From assembly GCF_004777465.1 (NCBI RefSeq), contig NZ_CP038462.1:62001-126000 (forward strand): a DNA stretch of 64,000 nt, written 5' to 3'. Numbering within the stretch: the first letter of the stretch is position 1; every line of letters starts with the position of its first letter. This DNA is from Nocardioides daphniae. Its GTDB lineage: Bacteria > Actinomycetota > Actinomycetes > Propionibacteriales > Nocardioidaceae. The notes under the pieces are model-generated. The model saw only the letters and a program-made list of their open reading frames with translations. It had not been told where the DNA came from and did not search any database. Both the position numbers and the translations under genes were made by a program. Shown one piece after another: positions 45,860 to 54,389 of this stretch.

Positions 45860-46113
45860 CAGCGCATCCCGAAGTACGAGGTGATCCGGTCGACCTGCTT
45901 CTGGTCCAGCAGCGCCGGCCGGCATGCCCCGTAGGCGTTGGTCAGGTCGATGACGAGCTGGCGGGTCTGGTCGAGGCTGAGGTCGATGGTCGCCGTCTCG
46001 CCGTCGGTGCTGGTGACTTTAAGGTCGACGCGCTGCACGTCCTCATCGACATATCGGGCGTGTGCGCCGATCTTCTTGGCCCGCACGGCCTCGCTGCGCT
46101 TGAAGATTCCCAC
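45859..46113 (-). CDS. Small hypothetical protein, 84 aa
   Basis: MGIFKRSEAVRAKKIGAHAR, then a beta-rich VDLKVTSTDGETATIDLSLD, then TRQLVIDLTNAYGACRPALL. It could be a small binding protein; no family recognised. First gene of the overlapping minus-strand run; the RES toxin gene ends 59 bp upstream. Confidence 0.4.
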   Translation of the reverse strand: MGIFKRSEAVRAKKIGAHARYVDEDVQRVDLKVTSTDGETATIDLSLDQTRQLVIDLTNAYGACRPALLDQKQVDRITSYFGMR

Positions 46114-46172
46114 GCTCGCATCGTGGCATGTCGACCCGTCGGACAGGGGCGGAACAGCGGCGGCAGCCGGCT

Positions 46173-46894
46173 TCAGGTGGTCGACCAGCTGAGGCGGAGG
46201 ATCCGGAAGGCCTCCTGGACGTCGGGGTGCTCGGGGGAGAGGGCGTGGTGCTCGATCGCGTCGAGGGTCCGGCTGATCGCCTGGTCATCGGCCCGCTCGA
46301 ACACGGCCCACAGCGTGAGGTCGTCGCCGTGGCGGGGGCGAACGTGACGCCGTCGAGCTCTGTGGTCGCGTGCAGGTAGGTGGCCACCGACTGAGTGAGC
46401 GCTCGCGGCCGCCCGTCCTTGAGCGCGGCCGCGTCGAAGTCGTGCAGGTTGCGGCGATGGGCGAGGGCGACGAACTGCGGCCGCAGGGCCGCGATGGACT
46501 CCGCAGCGGTCACCGCGCAGAAGCGTCCCGTCAGCGTTGCGCTCGCCGCCGAACGGGGCTCGAGCCAGGAGTAGGAGATCTCGCCGGCGCGAGCCGTCGG
46601 GTGCATCGCGGCGTCCTCGTCGTCCTCCTCGATGTCGTCGAGCTCGAGCGCGAGGGTTGGGTCTGGCCGGAAGCCGGCGAGGACCTCGAGGAGGCAGGCT
46701 AGGAGAGTGGATCCGGCGTAGATGGTGCGGAAGTTGCCCTGCCGGTCATCCCAGCGGCCGTGGAACCTGCCATCGGCGCCCGCCCACTCCCAACCCGACC
46801 AGGCCCAGGGCTCCGGTTTGAAGCCGACGCGCCAGACCTGCTCGGCCGCGTCGACGACGACCAGCTGCGCCCCTTCAGCCACCAGCGGAGTCAC
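46173..46894 (-). pseudogene. RES-domain toxin, one frameshift at a G5 run
   Basis: GTG at 46894 overlaps the antitoxin stop. RES motifs: TIYAGSTLLACLLEVLAGFR (Arg-x-Tyr/Glu region), GRFCAVTAAESIAALRPQFV, TQSVATYLHATTELDGVTFA. The frame breaks at the GGGGG run 46334-46338; adding one base continues with RHGDDLTLWAVFERADDQAI and EHPDVQEAFRILRLSWSTT. About 240 aa. RES toxins such as MbcT are NAD+ phosphorylases that deplete NAD+. As written the toxin would lose its C-terminus. Confidence 0.75.
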
Positions 46895-47292
46895 CCGGCC
46901 GCAGCGAACGCGCGCGCGGACGCCAGGACCTCCGGGCCGACCTGCTCCAGGTCGCCCTCACGCAACAGCCGCGCCGGCGCGACGTCGTCGAGTCGAGGGT
47001 TCATGCCCTGGAACCACGCCTGGACGACCGTGGCCGAGTCCTTCGCGCGCAGCAGTGCCGCGATCCGGTAAGCCATTCGCAGCCGGTTGACGACCTCGGT
47101 GGACGGGGTGCGCGCGTCGTCGGCGTCGGCCCACTGACGCACGGCCCGGGTCTCCTGGACCGAGCCGAGGTAGGCCACGAGCTTGGCTCCGAGGAGGTCG
47201 CGCAGCCGCTCGACGAGCTCCGGCGTGGACAGCCGCACCGACTCCTCGTAGGCGCGAAGGTCGCCGCGGGCGATGGTCGACTGAGTGCTCAT
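46891..47292 (-). CDS. Xre/MbcA/ParS-type antitoxin of the RES pair
   Basis: 133 aa from ATG 47292. N-terminal DNA-binding helices (SVRLSTPELVERLRDLLGAK, SVQETRAVRQWADADDARTP). The C-terminal toxin-binding domain is VVQAWFQGMNPRLDDVAPAR, then LLREGDLEQVGPEVLASARAF, as in MbcA. It neutralises the RES toxin encoded by the overlapping next gene and probably represses the operon. Confidence 0.8.
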   Translation of the reverse strand: MSTQSTIARGDLRAYEESVRLSTPELVERLRDLLGAKLVAYLGSVQETRAVRQWADADDARTPSTEVVNRLRMAYRIAALLRAKDSATVVQAWFQGMNPRLDDVAPARLLREGDLEQVGPEVLASARAFAAAG

Positions 47293-47611
47293 ACTTGCAG
47301 TGTGCCACCTGGCGCAGTGCAATCCAATACTGAATCGCAGGATAAATCACAGGTGAGATCACACCGTCGATAACAGTGATTATGTCAACCTTGGCCCGTC
47401 GGGGCCAGCCGGCAAGCCGGGCGTAGGTCACTGCCGCTGACGAGGACGCCGGTGCCCTCTGCGGCAATCCCACAGTGGCGTCTGCTGCGCGGAGGATGAC
47501 ATGTCGTTCAGACCGGGGGGCTGACCAGCAGACCTCCAAACCAAGGCTTCGCGTCAACGGCTGGTGACAGGCCAGCCGACCGCGAATCGCAGACTGCCTA
47601 GAATCAGGACC
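47293..47611. promoter_or_regulatory. Toxin-antitoxin promoter and boundary region
   Basis: About 320 bp without a convincing gene. An A+T-richer stretch (47330-47390), unusual for this window, contains the probable toxin-antitoxin promoter. This is also where the mobile element would end on the right; no tRNA or repeat matching the left junction was found. Confidence 0.35.
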
Positions 47612-48073
47612 ATGCGGGACCTCCGAACTGCGACCCGGGCACCCGGCGCGCGCCTTGCGCTCGCCGCCGTGGCCGTGGCCCTGTTCGGGCTCATGTCGAT
47701 GCACGGCTGGGGCTCCCACGCCGGCGCACACCTGGCGACCCCGCTCCCGGGTCCGAGCGACATGACGGCCGTGTCCCACGATCGAGCACACGGCGCCAAC
47801 CCCGCTACCGGCGACGCCGCCCTCGCCATGGAGGGGTCGAGCGAGCCGGCGTCCGGCGCCCCGACCCAAGCCCCGGACGGCCAGGACGGCGGCGGGCTGC
47901 TCGAGCTCTGCCTGGCGATTCTCGCCGGGTTCCTCCTCGGCGTCGCACTGCTGTTGGGCCGACGCAGCCTCCGCCTTGCTCGGGGCACTCTGCAGAAATG
48001 GTCGCTTCCGGTGTTCATCGGGCGGGATCGTGACCCGCCCGACCTGCGCAGACTCTGCGTGATCCGCTGCTGA
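47612..48073 (+). CDS. DUF6153 membrane protein
   Basis: 153 aa. N-terminal helix ARLALAAVAVALFGLMSMHG, a His-rich extracellular loop (HGWGSHAGAH, MTAVSHDRAHG), then a second helix with LLELCLAILAGFLLGVALLL. This matches DUF6153, often found just before DUF305 in actinobacterial copper islands. His/Met residues could bind copper. Function unproven. Confidence 0.7.
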   Translation: MRDLRTATRAPGARLALAAVAVALFGLMSMHGWGSHAGAHLATPLPGPSDMTAVSHDRAHGANPATGDAALAMEGSSEPASGAPTQAPDGQDGGGLLELCLAILAGFLLGVALLLGRRSLRLARGTLQKWSLPVFIGRDRDPPDLRRLCVIRC

Positions 48074-48154
48074 CAGGCAGTCGCCACGAGACACCCACCG
48101 GGTGACTCGGACATTCGCCTGCCCAGACAACGGTCACACAGATGGAGAATACTC

Positions 48155-48715
48155 ATGCGCAAGACCCTCGCCGCCGCCCTCGTTGCGGCCTCCTTGCTCA
48201 CCCTCGCGGCCTGCGGCAACGAAGATGACAGCGGCTCCGCCGCCGGGCACAACGACGCCGACGTCGCCTTCGCCCAGCAGATGATCCCCCACCACCAGCA
48301 GGCCATCGAGATGGCGCAGCTCGCTGAGACCCGCGCCCAGAGCCCCGACGTCAAGGACCTGGCCGCCGACATCGAGGCGGCCCAGGACCCCGAGATCGAG
48401 ACCATGACCGGGTGGCTGGACTCCTGGGGCGAAGAGGCACCCGGTGAGGGCGGACATGGCGAACACGACATGTCCTCGGACGACATGGCCGGGATGATGA
48501 CCGAGGAGGAGATGGCTGACCTCGAGGGCTCCTCGGGATCCGCGTTCGACCAGATGTTCCTCACCATGATGATCGAGCACCACCAGGGCGCGATCGAGAT
48601 GGCGCAGACCGAGCAGGCCGAGGGCGAGTTCCCCGACGCCCTCGCGCTGGCCGAGGAGATCGAGAGCGCCCAGACCGAGGAGATCCAGACGATGCAGGAG
48701 CTGCTCAAGCCCTGA
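48155..48715 (+). CDS. DUF305 copper-associated lipoprotein
   Basis: 186 aa. Lipobox LAAC at residues 17-20. Two ferritin-like helical repeats with FAQQMIPHHQQAIEMAQLAE and FLTMMIEHHQGAIEMAQTEQ, the HH-x-x-A-x-x-M signature of DUF305, separated by a Met/His-rich linker (GGHGEHDMSSDDMAGMMTEE). It probably binds copper or silver outside the membrane. A strong terminator follows. Confidence 0.9.
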   Translation: MRKTLAAALVAASLLTLAACGNEDDSGSAAGHNDADVAFAQQMIPHHQQAIEMAQLAETRAQSPDVKDLAADIEAAQDPEIETMTGWLDSWGEEAPGEGGHGEHDMSSDDMAGMMTEEEMADLEGSSGSAFDQMFLTMMIEHHQGAIEMAQTEQAEGEFPDALALAEEIESAQTEEIQTMQELLKP

Positions 48716-48725
48716 CGTCCTCCCG

Positions 48726-48763
48726 GTGTCGGGCAGGCGCGCCCGCGCGCGCCTGCCCGACAC
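48726..48763 (+). terminator. Strong hairpin terminator after DUF305
   Basis: 16-bp perfect stem GTGTCGGGCAGGCGCG / CGCGCCTGCCCGACAC with a 6-nt loop, 11 bp after the DUF305 stop. The next gene starts 23 bp after it, so part of its mRNA may also fold. Confidence 0.8.
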
Positions 48764-48785
48764 CCCTCACATCGGAGTCCACGCC

Positions 48786-49620
48786 ATGAACCGATCCCGC
48801 CTCGCCACCGCGACCCTCGCGCTCACCACGACCATTCTGGCGGCCGGGTGCAGCAGCGAAACCCCGACCCAGGTCCCCTCCCCCGACGCCACAGAGGTCG
48901 GCCACATCCACGGGCTCGGCATCGATCCCGCCGACGACACCCTCTACGTCGCCACCCACTTCGGACTCTTCCACGTCACGGACGACGAAGAACCCACGCG
49001 GGTCGCCGACCGGTATCAAGACACCATGGCCTTCACCGTGGTGGGACCGGGCCACTTCCTGGGCAGCGGCCACCCCGACCTCCGCGAGGACCTGCCCCCG
49101 CACCTCGGCCTCATCGAGTCCATCGATGCCGGCCAGACCTGGAGGCCGCTCGCCCTCCAGGGCAAGGCGGACTTCCACATTCTCGAGCCTGCCGGCGACG
49201 TCCTCTACGCCTACGACGCCACCTCCGGACGCCTGCTGCGCACAAGGACCGCGCAACCTTCGAGGAGGTGCTGACCGCCCCACTGCTCAGCGTCGCAATC
49301 ACCGAGACCCAGGACCAGCTGATCGCGACCACAGACCAGGCACAGCTCATCACCATCAACCCCGAAACCGGCGAGACGCGCAAGCTCGGCGGCCGGCCAC
49401 CACATACCTCGACACCGCACCCGACGGCACCCTCGCCGCGATCGCCCCGGACGGGGCCATCCACATCAGCTCCGACGACGGACAAGACTGGAAGGAGGTC
49501 GGCTCGATCGGCGGGCAGCCAGCCGCCTTCACGATCAGCGACCAGGGTTGGTACGCCGCCACCGACACCACAGTTCTTCGGTCCACCGATTCCGGCGCGA
49601 CCTGGGCCCGAGTGCTCTGA
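48786..49620 (+). pseudogene. F510_1955-type glycosylhydrolase-like lipoprotein (BNR repeats), two frameshifts
   Basis: ATG 48786, lipobox LAAGC. VGHIHGLGIDPADDTLYVAT is the signature start of this beta-propeller family, then LGLIESIDAGQTWRPLALQG (Asp-box). Breaks at about 49243-49246 (GRLLRT/KDRATFEEVL) and 49398-49402 (LGGRP/TTYLDTAPDG) each need one base; a second Asp-box appears at STDSGATWARVL. About 278 aa. The family accompanies DUF305 in metal islands; substrate unknown. Confidence 0.7.
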
Positions 49621-49634
49621 CCCGAGGCACAACG

Positions 49635-50464
49635 ATGAGCAAGCACAGAGAAACGCCACGTCACCGCGGCGCCCATCGCGCACCCAGGCGACGGCCACCG
49701 GCCTGGCTCGCCGGGCTGGCGGCACTGATGATCACTTCCGCAGTCGCGGTGCCCGCGCTGCTCATCGCGCAAGCCGTCCCGGAGCTCGACGGCGCCGATC
49801 GAGATGCTGATGTCTCACTGCCGCCCGACTTGGCGGATCCTTCCCCGCCGCGGGCGAGCGGACAGCCGGACGGGGAGGTAGCGGCGGGCCGACATAGAGG
49901 CCCGGCACCGGCCAGGCGCACTCCCCCGGTCCCACGAGTTCCCGAACAGGGGCCGGGCACCTTCCAGGTCGCGGCCGCGCCAGCCGTCTCTACCGAGGGG
50001 GCCACCACCTACCGGGTCGAGGTCGAGGACGGACTGCCCTTCCCGGCGTCACAGGTCGCACAGTTCGTCGAAGAGACGTTGACCGACCAGCGGGCTGGGC
50101 GACCCGCCATCGGGTCGTCCGCGTCGACGGCCACGCCGACCTGCGCATCGTCCTCGCGACCCCTGAGACGGTGGACGAGCTGTGCACGCCGCTCGACACC
50201 GGGGGCCGCCTGTCCTGCCGCAACGGCGACAACGTCGTGATCAACGCGTGGAGATGGCAGTTCGGCGCGGAGAGCTACACCGGGGACCTGACAGGCTATC
50301 GCCGGTACGTCGTCAACCACGAGACCGGCCACGCGCTCGGCTACGCCCACGTCGGCTGCCGCAAGCCCGGAGAACTCGCGCCGGTCATGCTGCAACAAAC
50401 CAAGGGCCTCGAGGGCTGCGAGCAGAACCCGTGGCCCGCCCGCGCGGACCTCGTCGACCACTGA
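49635..50464 (+). pseudogene. DUF3152 protease-like protein (copy 2), one frameshift
   Basis: ATG 49635; basic N-terminus, one membrane helix (LAGLAALMITSAVAVPALLI), a linker, then GPGTFQVAAAPA. The frame breaks at the GGG of 50092-50094. Adding one G gives LTDQRGWATRHRVVRVDGHA and continues through LDTGGRLSCRNGDNVVINAW and HETGHALGYAHVGC (HExxHxxGxxH). It has the same layout as copy 1 at 503-1390. Confidence 0.8.
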
Positions 50465-50780
50465 CAGACGCACGAGCACCAACATGTCGCGCCGCCCGGT
50501 CTCATGGGTGGCGCGCCCGCCGGCTGCGCATCTTGCTCGGGCCGGGAGTCATGCGGGGCGGGACGAGTACATGATCACCGCGACTCCGAACAGGGCCACC
50601 GAAGCAAGTTTGGTCGATCAGCGGACCGGCGACAACCGCGCCTTCTGGGCCGGTGGCAATCAGTGGGCTGGGTCGTAGTGCTCACGTCAAGGTGCCCGCG
50701 AGCAACTGGATACTCGCGTACTATCCGCCATAGTATTGAGGCAAGCGAGCTAGCTCGGTCATCCCGCGAGAGGCAGCCGA
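50465..50780. other. Intergenic region with operator dyad E
   Basis: 316 bp between the DUF3152 copy and DUF2752. Apart from the dyad at 50718-50736 I see no gene; short open frames here have no support. Confidence 0.4.
50718..50736. promoter_or_regulatory. Operator dyad E (GTACTA-N7-TAGTAT)
   Basis: TACTA (50719-50723), 7-bp spacer TCCGCCA, TAGTA (50731-50735). Including the first and last spacer bases the longer dyad is TACTAT-N5-ATAGTA. Same architecture as dyads A, B, C and F. It lies 45 bp before the DUF2752 gene. Confidence 0.6.
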
Positions 50781-51323
50781 ATGCAGCACGATCCCAAACT
50801 CCAAGGTCCCGGGAACAGGCCTCGTGAACGAGCAGCGGAGCAGGGAGCGCCCTCCATGGCGTCCAACAGCTATCGCGCCGATGCTGTACCAACTCGCGGA
50901 CGTCTGTCGGTTAGTTGGGACCGGCGAGATGGGCATATCGCCGTCACCCTCGTTGCCCTCGGTCTCACCGCCATCGCGGTTGGGATGGCGATCTTCGGCC
51001 TGCCGCCATTCAGTCTCGGCTCGCCGATCCACGAGCTGGGTATCACGTGCCCGTTCTGTGGCGGCACCAGGTCCGCTCGATTGACGACTCAGGGGCACCT
51101 CGTGGAGGCCTGGCGCTACAACCCGTTGGGCATCCTCGTCGTCGCTGTCTCAGCGGTTGTCGTCGTGCGAGCAGCATTTGGAGCTATTACTCGGCGGTGG
51201 CTCAACGTTGCTGTCGAACTTACGCCTCGAACGCGGCGGGTGCTGCTCGTCGCCGGCCTAGTGCTATTGATGCTTCTTGTGATCAGGCAGCAGATGCGGG
51301 CCGATCTCCTTCTGGGGGGCTGA
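50781..51323 (+). CDS. DUF2752 membrane protein
   Basis: 180 aa from ATG 50781 (ATG at 50856, MASNSYRADAV, is also possible). Three membrane helices and the DUF2752 core LGITCPFCGGTRSARLTTQG with a CxxC, then WRYNPLGILVVAVSAVVVV. Function unknown; the CPFCGGTR motif may bind metal or be redox-active. Preceded by a regulatory dyad. Confidence 0.75.
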   Translation: MQHDPKLQGPGNRPRERAAEQGAPSMASNSYRADAVPTRGRLSVSWDRRDGHIAVTLVALGLTAIAVGMAIFGLPPFSLGSPIHELGITCPFCGGTRSARLTTQGHLVEAWRYNPLGILVVAVSAVVVVRAAFGAITRRWLNVAVELTPRTRRVLLVAGLVLLMLLVIRQQMRADLLLGG

Positions 51324-51348
51324 GGCGGCCTCGGCCACCGGCCCCATC

Positions 51349-52599
51349 TCAGGACCGGCGGCGGGCGATCTGCTGGATGGCGAAGCCCCGTTGCGGGATC
51401 GCGGGAAGCCTCCGGTAGTCGATGGGGGCGGCTGGCTGTCCGGGCTTGTACTCCATGTGCCTGACCAGCTGATCCAGAGCGACGCCCATGAGGCGGGTTG
51501 AGATGGGCTCGCCCGGGCACCGATGGTGCACAGCCGGGTCGCCGCCACCCTGGGGCACGAACGCGAACGGGCCCGGATCGGCTCCGAGGAACCGTTCGGG
51601 GTCGAAGCGGTCCGGGTGCTCCCACGCTCGGGGATCCCGGTTTGTTCCGTACAAGTCGAGCAGGACCCGACGACCCTTGGGGAAGTGGTGACCTCGCCAT
51701 TGGAAGTCATCGCGCACGATGGCGGTAACGACCGGGAAGAACGGATAGGTGCGCCGAACCTCCTCGATGAATGCCAAGTCTTCAGTGCCGTCGCCCTGCG
51801 CCAGGCGGTCCCGCCAAGCGCGGTGCACGTCGAGTGCGTGTGCCAGGAACGTGATGTAGACGGCCGTCGCGACGGTGGGTCGGAGGACGTTGAGCAGTTC
51901 CACGGCGGCGATCCGGAGCTCCATCGGCCGTCCGTCGGATTCGCGGTGGCTCGCGATCACCGATGCAGCGGCTGAGTCGGGGACAGCCAGTTGATCGGAG
52001 CGGATCTGCTCGAGGACATCTGTTGCCCATCGTTCAGCTGCCCTCCGTGCCGCCCGTGACCGCAGATGCCCCAGTCCGACATCGCCGGCGGCGTCGAAGA
52101 GGGCAGTCAACTGCCGAGTCCGGACCTCGACCTCCGCCTCCGGAAGGGGGACGCCGGCCCATTCGCAGGCCGCTCGGGTCAAGAGCAGCTGCACCTGTGG
52201 GTACAGGTCGATCTGACCGGCCACCTCCCAGTCCCCGACCGCTCGCTGCCACTCTCGGGTGACGACCTCGGCCAAGGCTTCGACCCGGTCGGGCTGGTTG
52301 ATGCGGAGGAACATTGCCTTGCGGCGTCGGTGGCGCTCCCCATCGAGGCCCTGTACTCCACCCTGGCCGAAGAGAGTCTTCTGCAGGGGTGGCGGTGCGG
52401 CTCCAGCCCGCTGGAACCGCGTCGGATCGTAGAGGATCTCGGCGGCTTCGGCGCCGGTCATGCAGGTCGTACGGCGCAGCAGCAGCCGGGTCTCGAAGAC
52501 GTCGTCGTCGAGTTCGGCGGCTCGGCGGGACACGAATCGGTACGGGTCTCGCAGGAGCGCGAGCGTGCTGTCGGCGCATGTGATCGCAGAAGGCTTCAC
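51349..52599 (-). CDS. Cytochrome P450, CYP152-like fatty-acid peroxygenase
   Basis: 416 aa. Haem-binding region GPFAFVPQGGGDPAVHHRCP with the cysteine ligand. NVLRPTVATAVYITF has the Arg-Pro pair that replaces the usual acid-alcohol pair in CYP152 and binds the fatty-acid carboxylate. IVRDDFQWRGHHFPKGRRVL and NRDPRAWEHPDRFDPERFLG complete the P450 C-terminal half. Such enzymes use H2O2 to hydroxylate or decarboxylate fatty acids. Convergent with DUF2752; an oxidative-stress role is inferred. Confidence 0.85.
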   Translation of the reverse strand: MKPSAITCADSTLALLRDPYRFVSRRAAELDDDVFETRLLLRRTTCMTGAEAAEILYDPTRFQRAGAAPPPLQKTLFGQGGVQGLDGERHRRRKAMFLRINQPDRVEALAEVVTREWQRAVGDWEVAGQIDLYPQVQLLLTRAACEWAGVPLPEAEVEVRTRQLTALFDAAGDVGLGHLRSRAARRAAERWATDVLEQIRSDQLAVPDSAAASVIASHRESDGRPMELRIAAVELLNVLRPTVATAVYITFLAHALDVHRAWRDRLAQGDGTEDLAFIEEVRRTYPFFPVVTAIVRDDFQWRGHHFPKGRRVLLDLYGTNRDPRAWEHPDRFDPERFLGADPGPFAFVPQGGGDPAVHHRCPGEPISTRLMGVALDQLVRHMEYKPGQPAAPIDYRRLPAIPQRGFAIQQIARRRS

Positions 52600-52812
52600 G
52601 GGTGCTCCTTCGTGGGCGTCGCTTCGACGCTATTGGCAGTTCCCGGCTCGGTGCAGCGTACACTGTCCATTGATCTCCCATCGTTCACGCCTCTGAGCGA
52701 CGGCGACCCACCTAGACACTTGCCAACGCAGTTGCGCCACCGGTCCGCAGGATCGAGTCGTGGCGGTTGTGGTGCTGGCCACGAGGGTCTTCAACTTCCT
52801 CAGCAGCACCGG

Positions 52813-54359
52813 TCAGCGCGCATCGTTGTCGGGGACGCTAGTCGCCTCCGGCGACTGCCGACCCTCCTCGCTGTCAGGTGAGGGTTCCCCTGGAAGGAGC
52901 CAGCCCGTGAGTAGCGCGCTGACCCCTGCGGTGACGGCTGTCGCGATCAGAACTAGCGACATGCCGTGCAGGTAGGCGGCGTTCCGCACGGCGAGGGATG
53001 GCTCACCGATCCGAGCGGCGGCGGTGAGCGCGCCGGCGATGGACTCGCGCGCGGCGGCAGCCGCCGCGGCCGGTAGTCCGGCGGTGTCCACCCGGCCGGT
53101 GTAGCCCTCAGCCAGCAGGCTGCCGAGGAGTGCGACGCCGAGGGCGCCGCCGGTCTGGCGCAGGGTCATGGTGATCGCGGTGCCGGATCCGGCCTGCTCG
53201 GTCGGCAGCGCATCGAGCACGGCATCCATGGCGGGGGCGAGTGCCATCCCGATGCCGAGTCCCGCTATGGCGAGCCAGGCTGCGACAAACCCGTATCCGG
53301 ACGCCACGTCCGTTGCTGCACCCACTCCGACACCCGCAGCAAGCACTGCCAGGCCAGCCGAGACGGGCACCCGGTAGCCGACACGCGCCGCGAGCCGCTC
53401 CCCCGTCGGTGCACCGACAACGAGTCCGCCGATCAGCGGTAGCAAGCGGATCCCGTAGCGAGGGGGTCGTGACCGGCTACGAACTGCAGGTACTGCGGTA
53501 CCACAAACAGCAGGCCGAGCATGCCGAACGTCACGAGGACGCCCGCGACGCTGGCCCACAGGAACTGAGGCCGGGCGAACAGGTGCAGGTCGATCATCGG
53601 TTCGCGTACGCGCAGCTCCCAGGCGGCGAAGCCCGCCAGCACCAGCAGCCCAGCGGTGATGGCGCCCACGGTCACTGGATCGGACCAGCCGCGCGTGGGG
53701 GCCTCGATGACCCCGTACACGAGTGAGGTCAGTCCGACGGTGGACAGGACCGCGCCGCCGATGTCAGGGCGACGTGGCGACGGGTCGCGCGATTCCGGGA
53801 GCAAGACCGCGATGGCGATCGCGCCGACGAGCGCAATGGGGAGGTTGATGAGGAAGATGGAGCCCCACCAGAAGTGCTCGAGCAGGTAGCCGCCGATGAT
53901 CGGCCCAAGTGGGATGCCCACGCCGAGACCCATCACCAGGACCGAAACCGCCTTGCCGCGCTCGGAGGGTCCGAACAGGGCGGCAAGGACAGCGAAGGCG
54001 ACTGGCATCAAGATGGCGGCGTCCACACCCATCACCCCGCGAGCGGCGATCACCAGGGCGGCTGAATCTGCCCACGCGGCGATCGCGGAGGAGATCCCGA
54101 AGAGCCCCAGCCCGATCAGAAGCAGGCGCCTGCGGCCATACCGGTCCCCGAGGGCCCCGCAGGTGAGCATGAGTCCGGCGATCACCAGGACGTAGGCATT
54201 GACCATCCACTGCAAGCCGTCGGTGCCGACCTCCAGCTCGGTCGCGATTGTCGGGAGCGCGACGTTCATGATCGTGATGTCGAAGCCGAGCGTCAGGACA
54301 GCCAAGCCCAGGGCCGCGAGCGCCCACCATCGTCGCGGGTCGTCGTAGCTCGTCGTCAC
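52813..54359 (-). pseudogene. DHA2-family MFS drug exporter, one frameshift
   Basis: ATG 54359: MTTSYDDPRRWWALAALGLA, TLGFDITIMNVALPTIATEL, GALGDRYGRRRLLLIGLGLF (motif A). A break near 53450-53456 (GHDPLATG/IRLLPLIGGLVVG) needs one base. The second part has PTEQAGSGTAITMTLRQTGG, typical of DHA2 (14 TM) exporters. About 515 aa. It starts 31 bp downstream of the MMPL gene on the same strand, so they may be co-transcribed. Confidence 0.8.
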
Positions 54360-54389
54360 TATGCTCCTCCTTCCGGGTCGGGCGGTGGA

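Noticed and set aside
9262..47611. Attachment-site repeats bounding the whole mobile block
   Set aside because: The two junction regions were compared by eye and no shared repeat was found, so exact ends are not claimed.
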